This document shows, piece by piece, positions 42,356-46,905 of a stretch of 46,905 nt of DNA. A program made the translations under genes and the position numbers. The notes under the pieces are model-generated. The model searched no databases. It was given only the letters and a program-made list of their open reading frames with translations, and was not told where the DNA came from. The stretch's first letter is position 1. Each line of letters starts with the position of its first letter. The DNA is from a virus. The DNA lies in IMG/VR virus record IMGVR_UViG_3300034177_000014, positions 1 through 46,905 of that record; one strand, written 5' to 3'.

Positions 42356-43442
42356 CACTTGCTCCTTCGGAAATAAGTCTTGCTTGGGTTGTTGTATCGT
42401 CTACTTTTTCATCTACAACTGCATCATCTGAGCTAAGTTCAGCAGCTTCAGCATCTTCTTTTTTGGTATCATCTTCTACCTGCTGCGTAAACATCTCAGC
42501 ATATTGCTTTGCTCGTTGAGCAAGACCATATGCAGCTTTAGCTCGAAGATAGGCTACTCTACTAGGATAAGCTACTGCTTGCGGTTCTTCACTGGGAGCA
42601 GAAGCTATGATAACTTCCATGTTATGCTCTTCAACGCTGCCTTCAACAATACGGAAGGGTGAAGCTTCCAGCACATTGAACTCTTCGTCAGTGATACCAA
42701 GTCCGTAGTTGAGTCCAGCTTTATTCTTCTTAACTAATGTTCGCAGATGCGTAAGAGTAGCATGGGAATAGATGCTGCCATGTTCAAGTTGTTCTTCCAT
42801 ATGTTCCAGTAGTTCTTCAAGATCAACTTGTTTGGCATTATAGATATTTATTCCCTTGAGGCAGAATAGTGATCGCCAATAATCATGCAATCCTTTCGGA
42901 GCATTACCAGCTTGCATCGCCCAAGTTGCTAGCAATCCAGCATAATCTTGGACTTGTTTTGCACTGTTACGGATAAGGCGTTCAAGAGCTACTTCCTTAT
43001 CGTGCAGCTTCTTATCTCTCTCGTATTTAGCATATCCATCTTCGAATGCTTTGCGAGCATCTTGCCAAGTTTGAATCCAGTAACGAACATTCTCCAGCTT
43101 TCTATTATCCCGCTGGATAACGAATTTAGGAAGAACAAGAGCTGCTCTGCTCAGTCCACTAGACCAGCCAATGAAGCGAGCAAGTGGTTCGATGTTAAGC
43201 TGCACTGTATTATTCTCTGGATATGCAGCATGACGAAATTCAACGAGTTCGGTGCTGTGAAGAAGTCCCAGGAATAACAGCTTGCTCTCTTCTTCATTGT
43301 ATTTCTGTGCTGCCCAACTTCCCATTCTACTTAGCAGCCACTTAGTTTCTGCTGTGAAGATGGGATGGATATAGGTCAATGATGTTGAGCCGAAGCCCGT
43401 AACATCATATATTATACCGCTATACTGACAGGTTATCTTCAC
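42348..43442 (-). CDS. first gene of the leftward arm, unknown phage protein
   Basis: 364 aa, GTG start with AGGAG 10 nt upstream. Opens with MKITCQYSGIIYDVTGFGST, then HPIF and LLFLGLLHSTELVEFRHAAY, a pattern I have seen only in uncharacterised phage proteins. The middle is strongly helical and charged (ERDKKLHDKEVALERLIRNS) and the C-terminus is Glu/Asp-rich and disordered. As the first gene after the control region it may be a replication initiator or loader, but no motif shows this. Confidence 0.68.
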   Translation of the reverse strand: MKITCQYSGIIYDVTGFGSTSLTYIHPIFTAETKWLLSRMGSWAAQKYNEEESKLLFLGLLHSTELVEFRHAAYPENNTVQLNIEPLARFIGWSSGLSRAALVLPKFVIQRDNRKLENVRYWIQTWQDARKAFEDGYAKYERDKKLHDKEVALERLIRNSAKQVQDYAGLLATWAMQAGNAPKGLHDYWRSLFCLKGINIYNAKQVDLEELLEHMEEQLEHGSIYSHATLTHLRTLVKKNKAGLNYGLGITDEEFNVLEASPFRIVEGSVEEHNMEVIIASAPSEEPQAVAYPSRVAYLRAKAAYGLAQRAKQYAEMFTQQVEDDTKKEDAEAAELSSDDAVVDEKVDDTTTQARLISEGASDE

Positions 43443-43511
43443 TGTTATATATCTCCTGTTAATAAAGAAAACAACCAGCCAAATTCTGTTCGCAAAGGCG
43501 GCTGATGTAGG

Positions 43512-43540
43512 ATTGTCTCATAACGCTTTGCGCTTGTCAA
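43512..43540 (-). promoter_or_regulatory. leftward promoter 1
   Basis: On the - strand TTGACA (43540-43535), a 17-nt spacer and GACAAT (43517-43512). It lies about 70 nt before the GTG of the first leftward gene and is the likely main promoter of the replication arm. Confidence 0.75.
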
Positions 43541-43613
43541 GCCCCTCTTGATCTTAGCAACTATTAAGTTGTTTACGTTCATGGGAGTTTCTGCTTCTTG
43601 AGAAGATCCCTCT

Positions 43614-43658
43614 GTGCTATTGGTGCTATCCAGTGCTATGTTGTGCTATGTTGTGCTA
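43614..43658 (+). repeat. five GTGCTA iterons at 9-10-bp spacing
   Basis: GTGCTA occurs at 43614, 43623, 43633, 43643 and 43653. Four of the five are followed by T and the last two by the same TGTTGTGCTA context. One-turn spacing puts all copies on the same helix face, typical of iteron or operator arrays. It lies upstream of leftward promoter 1. Confidence 0.85.
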
Positions 43659-43889
43659 GGTGTGAGTTCCAGCCCCTCGCCCCCAAACAGCAACCTTCTG
43701 GCTGTTTCTACTCTCTCAGCACATTAGTATCTATACGGGTATAATTCGGGGGTATAGTTTAAAGTTGAAACACAAAGCTGCTGGTAGTTACTACTATACT
43801 ACAGCTACTGGATACTATCATATATGTATCTATTAGCTATAACTCCCAGGAGACTGCTGTTTGGAGGGGAAGGGTAGTTGCTGCACATA

Positions 43890-43926
43890 TAGCACATAGT
43901 AGCACAACGTAGCACATAGTAGCACA
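43890..43926 (-). repeat. four TAGCACA iterons, inverted relative to 43614-43658
   Basis: TAGCAC occurs at 43890, 43900, 43910 and 43920 at exact 10-bp spacing, each followed by A. This is the reverse complement of the left array. The two arrays face each other across about 230 bp and start just past leftward promoter 2, so a protein bound here could both initiate replication and block that promoter. Confidence 0.85.
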
Positions 43927-43970
43927 GATTACACAAAGGGATCGGTTAGCAAGATAGAAACTACCAATTC

Positions 43971-43999
43971 GTTATCCTGCTAATCTATTGACTTGTCAA
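43971..43999 (-). promoter_or_regulatory. leftward promoter 2
   Basis: On the - strand TTGACA (43999-43994), a 17-nt spacer and GATAAC (43976-43971). Transcription would cross the right iteron array and the central region. It could make an origin primer or regulatory RNA or the long leader of the leftward operon. Confidence 0.65.
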
Positions 44000-44082
44000 G
44001 ATACTAGGCAACTTGCGGGCGCTCGCTACCGCGAGAACATCAAGAAACTTCTTAAAATCAACTTCAAAATCAAAAACTGGAG

Positions 44083-44125
44083 GGGGAGGAAACTATCCCA
44101 CCCTTTCCCCATTAGTTTCCTCCCC
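44083..44125. repeat. 12-bp perfect inverted repeat, purine/pyrimidine arms
   Basis: GGGGAGGAAACT (44083-44094) pairs with AGTTTCCTCCCC (44114-44125) around a 19-nt C-rich loop. In the - direction it is followed within ten bases by GTTTTTGATTTT, so it could terminate leftward RNA from further right. Its right arm abuts the next hairpin. Confidence 0.8.
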
Positions 44126-44165
44126 TCATTTTACTTTGTCGCATAGGTGCGACTCGTAAAATGAG
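44125..44165. repeat. two-part hairpin with GTCGCA/TGCGAC tip
   Basis: Outer stem CTCATTTTAC (44125-44134) with GTAAAATGAG (44156-44165), a small internal loop, and an inner stem GTCGCA (44138-44143) with TGCGAC (44148-44153) around TAGG. Very regular and most likely a folded RNA or a protein-binding cruciform. The tip motif recurs at 44538-44567. Confidence 0.8.
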
Positions 44166-44187
44166 CCTCCCCTCCTTCCTTTCCCGT

Positions 44188-44222
44188 ATTTCTTTCTTTT
44201 TTAAAGAAAAAAAGAAAGAAAT
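44188..44222. repeat. 15-bp A/T-and-C/G-patterned inverted repeat
   Basis: ATTTCTTTCTTTTTT (44188-44202) pairs with the complementary run at 44208-44222 around a 5-nt loop. The arms are purely pyrimidine and purine respectively. Low stability per base pair, easily melted, as in origin unwinding elements. Confidence 0.75.
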
Positions 44223-44310
44223 AGTTTCTGCTCAAACGCCGCAGAGGCTTAAAAGCAACTACTATTTAGTTGCTTCGCAACCGCTTGATAATGCCAGTCA
44301 AAAACAAGGG

Positions 44311-44415
44311 GCAGATAGCGAGTGCTCACTTAACTTAGTGAGTGCTTACTACTGATACAGCTAGTAGTAAGCACATCACACAGTTAGCGAGCACAGAACA
44401 ATGCTCGCTATCTGC
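44311..44415 (+). ncRNA. branched structure with alternative pairings, candidate RNA element
   Basis: An outer 12-bp stem joins GCAGATAGCGAG (44311-44322) to CTCGCTATCTGC (44404-44415). Inside are a 6-bp hairpin CTCACT/AGTGAG (44325-44342) and a perfect 12-bp hairpin GTGCTTACTACT/AGTAGTAAGCAC (44342-44374). A third 9-bp hairpin TAGCGAGCA/TGCTCGCTA (44385-44410) competes with the outer stem for the same right arm. Two mutually exclusive folds are the mark of a switch. Whether it is transcribed is not known. Confidence 0.55.
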
Positions 44416-44537
44416 TGAAATCTACCTCTCACTCTTCTTTATTCTCCATGTATATACTGACTATCTACTGCTGGGTTATCCTACCACAGTCGCTCCAATG
44501 TCAAGGATCGCTTGTCCTGATGATATTTTGCAATTAG

Positions 44538-44567
44538 TTTGTCGCACGATAAAGCCTGTGCGACAAA
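44538..44567. repeat. 10-bp hairpin TTTGTCGCAC/GTGCGACAAA
   Basis: A perfect stem with a 10-nt loop. It shares the GTCGCA/TGCGAC core with the tip of the 44125-44165 hairpin. It lies about 60 nt before the rightward promoter. No strong U-run follows on the + strand. Confidence 0.75.
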
Positions 44568-44624
44568 AGTAAAGATTGCAGCTTCGCTGCTCGCAAAATA
44601 AATCCATCAGGCAAGCTTTCCTCC

Positions 44625-44652
44625 TTGACATTTTCGCTTTGTGTGGTAGTAT
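44625..44652 (+). promoter_or_regulatory. rightward early promoter
   Basis: TTGACA (44625-44630), a 16-nt spacer and TAGTAT (44647-44652). The expected start is about 50 nt before the first rightward ATG. The -35 is perfect and the -10 is close to consensus. Confidence 0.8.
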
Positions 44653-44710
44653 CCCCCTTGCAGTAGATAGTCTTTGATGTTATCCTCAACTTAACTGACC
44701 GGAGATTCCA

Positions 44711-45076
44711 ATGACAACGACAACCACAGCTCGCAAACAATTCTGCAAAGTCTATGTCGCAATGCCGAACAACTGGAAAAACCGCAGCAATACAATGAAG
44801 CGTGCGCTTGGAGCAATTCAACGCGCAAATCCACATCTCGCAATCCTCGGCGTAAATGAACCGTGTCAAGCTCATGCTCATTACTTCATTGACACGGGTT
44901 CTCCGAACTGGGTGCTCAAGAAGCATAAAGAACTCCAGCTCGAAACCATTCCGCTGAATCAAGGAGTCGATACCGAACTCGACTTCACGATACTGCGTGA
45001 GAAGCGAGAAGCAGCGAAGCAAGCTGACTTCGAATACCAACAAGCAAAGACAAAATTTGAAGAACCTGCGAAGTAA
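44711..45076 (+). CDS. first rightward early protein, unknown
   Basis: 121 aa. CGGAG lies 7 nt upstream of the ATG. Poly-Thr start, then a basic central segment (KVYVAMPNNWKNRSNTMKRA), an ANPHLAILGVNEPCQAHAHYF core and a charged helix at the end (REKREAAKQADFEYQQAKTK). No membrane segment or catalytic motif. Strong promoter and codon use suggest an abundant early product. Confidence 0.68.
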   Translation: MTTTTTARKQFCKVYVAMPNNWKNRSNTMKRALGAIQRANPHLAILGVNEPCQAHAHYFIDTGSPNWVLKKHKELQLETIPLNQGVDTELDFTILREKREAAKQADFEYQQAKTKFEEPAK

Positions 45077-45084
45077 TTCGCTAC

Positions 45085-45121
45085 ACGATGCATTACTGCT
45101 ACATTCTACGTAGTGCATCGT
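45085..45121 (+). repeat. 12-bp stem-loop between early genes
   Basis: ACGATGCATTAC pairs with GTAGTGCATCGT with one G-T pair around a 13-nt loop, starting 8 nt after the stop codon. No U-run follows, so it looks like an mRNA processing or stability element. A second 7-bp hairpin (GCGCATC/GATGCGC, 45124-45159) leads up to the next ribosome site. Confidence 0.7.
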
Positions 45122-45173
45122 AAGCGCATCACTTCAAAATCCACAACCCATAGATGCGCAGAAAGGAACAGCA

Positions 45174-45371
45174 ATGAATACGATGGTCGTAATAATCCGC
45201 ACAGATGCAAAGCTATCGAAGCAAGCAAGAACAGCTCTTGTTCTCGATATATGCGACTGGCTTCGTCAGCTGGAAGCATATGAACAAGAGCAAAGCACGA
45301 TCGAAATCTCCTTCTATGAAGGAAACGACGAAACTGCTTACGCTTCCGATACCGTAAACGCCGAGAAGTAG
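45174..45371 (+). CDS. small acidic early protein
   Basis: 65 aa, GAAAGGAACAGC before the ATG. Short beta start (MVVIIRTDAKLSKQARTALV), helix LDICDWLRQLEAYEQEQ and strand STIEISFYEG, so a compact alpha/beta fold. No motif. Typical small early protein that could bind a host factor. Confidence 0.62.
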   Translation: MNTMVVIIRTDAKLSKQARTALVLDICDWLRQLEAYEQEQSTIEISFYEGNDETAYASDTVNAEK

Positions 45372-45414
45372 CAACAGCAGAAAGCAACAGCAACATCAAC
45401 AGCAGAAAGCAACA
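45372..45414 (+). repeat. 18-bp direct repeat in an A/C-rich leader
   Basis: CAACAGCAGAAAGCAACA occurs at 45372-45389 and again at 45397-45414, 25 bp apart. The whole stretch up to the next ribosome site (AAAGGAAAC) is CAA/CAG-rich and free of stem-forming complement. Such unstructured leaders enhance translation initiation. Confidence 0.85.
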
Positions 45415-45445
45415 TCAACATCCACAACTGAAAGGAAACAGCTTT

Positions 45446-46156
45446 ATGAATCCCGATGCAATCGCATTTCATACCGTCGAACTTTACACCGGCAAGAACA
45501 AGCCGAAAGACGGACATCGCCTCAGCGTTACAACCTTCAAGTCTCTAGCCAAGTTCACGGAAAAAGAAGTTGATGGTAAACCGAATCCTGACTTCGATGC
45601 AACATACAAGAAACCAGATGCGCGATGTGTCAGTGTTCCATCCATCAAGCTCGAATGCACTCCTGCTATCATCAAGGATGCAATGCAACAAGCACTTGAA
45701 GATATGCAAGATGCTGCAATTCGAGAACTGATCATTGCAGCTCTGGATGAAAAGAAAAGCATCATCAACATCCACGAAGATCAGATCAACTACGAAGCAA
45801 TTGCTCGCTTCGCTGCTGAAAACGCTGCAAGTGGCAAGCTGACGAAGGATGGAATCGAAGGCTGGTTCGATGACGAACTCGCTGATGTCCTCACCCTCAA
45901 GTTGGCAAACAAGATGCAACTGCCGGACAATGCAACAGCAGAACAAAACAAGAAACTGGCCAATGCAGTCACCAACTACAAAGGCGTATTCCTCAGCTTA
46001 GCAGCTCCAAAAGCTGGTCTCAGTCCGAAGATCGCAGTTCAACTCAAGAACGTCATTGACCTCTGCGAGAATAAGGACTCTCGCATGTTCAAGGTGCTAC
46101 AGGGCAAGATCGTTGCACATCTGGAACTGAAAGATCCAGTTCTTGTCGGACTGTAA
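45446..46156 (+). CDS. abundant early protein, related to 36542-37168
   Basis: 236 aa. N-terminal part AIAFHTVELYTGKNKPKDGH and VSVPSIKLECTP, then helices LEDMQDAAIRELIIAALDE and KLTKDGIEGWFDDELADVL, then NKKLANAVTNYKGVFLSLAA and LQGKIVAHL. The last three blocks align in order with ISKETWAEFFKDYLDVM, GKKKEQVENAAKLFVARL and LSGKIEDLL of the leftward protein. High-expression-type codon use and an A/C-rich leader point to a major early product. Function unknown. Confidence 0.7.
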   Translation: MNPDAIAFHTVELYTGKNKPKDGHRLSVTTFKSLAKFTEKEVDGKPNPDFDATYKKPDARCVSVPSIKLECTPAIIKDAMQQALEDMQDAAIRELIIAALDEKKSIINIHEDQINYEAIARFAAENAASGKLTKDGIEGWFDDELADVLTLKLANKMQLPDNATAEQNKKLANAVTNYKGVFLSLAAPKAGLSPKIAVQLKNVIDLCENKDSRMFKVLQGKIVAHLELKDPVLVGL

Positions 46157-46161
46157 CCCAC

Positions 46162-46410
46162 ATGGCAATTGTTCAACGCGAATTGGTAGTTCGATGCTCA
46201 CACTTCGAAATCGGCGACTACATTGAATATGGCTGGTTTCGTGGAGAAATTGTGGGCATCAACTACCCATCGCTTCAACAACTCGTAAGAGTTCATGAAG
46301 TGATTCGAGCAGCGCCGGGAAGAACAGTCGGTGCTGTAACTCGCGTATCATTCAATCTTGGACAGCTATCATCGCGTCCAGAAAGGAGAAACAATAATGA
46401 GTGCGAATAA
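46162..46410 (+). CDS. small early protein of unknown function
   Basis: 82 aa starting six nt after the previous stop, with a poor ribosome site, so probably coupled. Beta-rich, with IGDYIEYGWFRGEIVGINY, a layout reminiscent of SH3-like or Tudor-like small barrels, and a polar end (SSRPERRNNNECE). Overlaps the next start by 14 nt. Function not recognised. Confidence 0.6.
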   Translation: MAIVQRELVVRCSHFEIGDYIEYGWFRGEIVGINYPSLQQLVRVHEVIRAAPGRTVGAVTRVSFNLGQLSSRPERRNNNECE

Positions 46411-46630
46411 TGCAACAGCGAGAACGCATCAAGCTCGCTACACTTGCATGGAATACCGCTTCAAAGTCTTTGCTCGCCAGCATTGGATGAGTGAAGATCT
46501 CGATGCAGCAGTAAACTGGGCCAGAGATACGAGCAGAAGCAACGGAACTCATTGCCAAATCTACGACAATCTGTTCCGTGAAACAATCTTCAAGATTGGC
46601 CCAAGAAGCAGACTGCAAGCGAATGTCTGA
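46397..46630 (+). CDS. small early protein of unknown function
   Basis: 77 aa from ATG 46397 (AAAGGAG upstream; the earlier ATG at 46358 lies inside the previous gene without a ribosome site). Sequence with YRFKVFARQHWMSEDLDAA and NGTHCQIYDNLFRETIFKIG, a small alpha/beta fold. No motif known to me. Confidence 0.6.
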   Translation: MSANNATARTHQARYTCMEYRFKVFARQHWMSEDLDAAVNWARDTSRSNGTHCQIYDNLFRETIFKIGPRSRLQANV

Positions 46631-46643
46631 CGAAAGGAGAAAC

Positions 46644-46787
46644 ATGCAACTCAACCGCAACAAGATGAAACAATATGGCTTCATTATGCCCGGAAATGGC
46701 ATCAATCTGCGTTACTGGATTGATGAAGCGAAGAAACAAGGATACGCAGTATTGATTCTTGCATCGCATGTCGAACTATGGAAGTAG
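46644..46787 (+). CDS. 47-aa last gene of the early operon
   Basis: ATG 46644 with GAAAGGAGAAAC upstream; a longer reading from 46578 ignores this ribosome site and overlaps the previous gene. Contains MKQYGFIMPGNGINLRYWID and a hydrophobic AVLILASHVELW. The stop lies in the terminal repeat, and two hairpins follow. The 46-aa span after the start is enough for a small folded domain. Unknown function. Confidence 0.62.
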   Translation: MQLNRNKMKQYGFIMPGNGINLRYWIDEAKKQGYAVLILASHVELWK

Positions 46788-46905
46788 AAAGAAACTGCAC
46801 GCTCATAACCAGCTATCAACAACGAACCGTTGATAGCTGGTTATTTCGCTGAAAACCTCTATCCTCCGACTCTTGCCGGGGGGTAGAGGCCTTTTTGAAG
46901 TCAGA
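46779..46905. repeat. 127-bp terminal direct repeat, right copy
   Basis: Identical to 1-127. It contains the last nine coding bases of the final early gene and both terminator hairpins (46809-46840 and 46856-46896). The two copies collapse to one in a circular map. Confidence 0.95.

Larger units (their letters stand above)
43443..44710. other. gene-free control region, probable origin
   Basis: About 1.27 kb between the divergent leftward and rightward operons. No frame has a plausible start with a ribosome site. It contains two promoters facing left, one facing right, two inverted repeat-unit arrays and at least five perfect hairpins, listed separately. Purine-rich and pyrimidine-rich stretches alternate around 44041-44130. 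This is the usual combination for a replication origin with an early transcription switch. Confidence 0.75.

Noticed and set aside
44161-44355. 64-aa frame in the control region
   Set aside because: No ribosome site, overlaps hairpins and shows odd composition; treated as non-coding.
1-46905. tRNA genes, CRISPR arrays, integrase or insertion sequences
   Set aside because: Looked for cloverleaf T-arm signatures, regular spaced repeats and recombinase motifs; none supported.

Overview
The window is one complete circular or circularly permuted genome of a tailed phage with podovirus-type gene content. The first 127 bases recur exactly as the last 127 (46779-46905), and the last gene ends inside that repeat. 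The genome is moderately AT-rich and densely packed, with many ATGA, GTGA and TAATG start/stop overlaps, strong AGGAG-type ribosome sites and frequent GTG starts. I found no tRNA, integrase, repressor, CRISPR array, insertion sequence or phage RNA polymerase, so it looks like a lytic phage transcribed by the host sigma-70 polymerase. Four near-consensus TTGACA promoters sit at control points. A lipoprotein and a Sec-exported peptide suggest a bacterial, probably Gram-negative, host; the host itself cannot be named.

Layout. (1) Positions 303-25861 on the + strand carry the virion and lysis genes: terminase small and large subunits, portal, scaffold, head-associated protein, major capsid protein (followed by a strong intrinsic terminator), adaptor, a set of small tail and fibre proteins (SPRY, glycine-rich and collagen-like), tail nozzle, a lysis cassette (M15 peptidase and 3-TM holin), and three progressively larger internal-virion proteins (662, 535 and 1723 aa) in the T7-like order. 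(2) Positions 25815-43442 on the - strand carry replication, recombination and nucleotide genes: a DUF3987-type helicase, family A DNA polymerase, MazG, dNMP kinase, a Sak4-like ATPase, a Cas4/RecB-type nuclease, a RecD-like helicase fused to a SprT-like metalloprotease, and many small unknown genes. Among these are a secreted cysteine-rich peptide and a lipoprotein with an HExxH motif. (3) Positions 43443-44710 are about 1.27 kb without credible genes but full of structure: two inverted arrays of 10-bp-spaced TGTGCTA repeats, divergent promoters, and a chain of perfect inverted repeats including a branched structure with alternative pairings. This is the best candidate for the replication origin and early switch. 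(4) Positions 44711-46787 on the + strand hold six small, probably early, genes read from a TTGACA/TAGTAT promoter and closed by two tandem hairpins in the terminal repeat.

How it works together (inference): divergent promoters in the control region start the rightward early genes and the leftward replication arm. The virion arm is read from its own promoter just past the early-operon terminators. The - arm contains at least one embedded single-gene unit (36542-37168) with its own strong promoter and terminator, and its product resembles the main protein of the rightward operon (45446-46156). The most unusual item is the helicase-SprT fusion, which suggests a phage-encoded way of clearing proteins from DNA.
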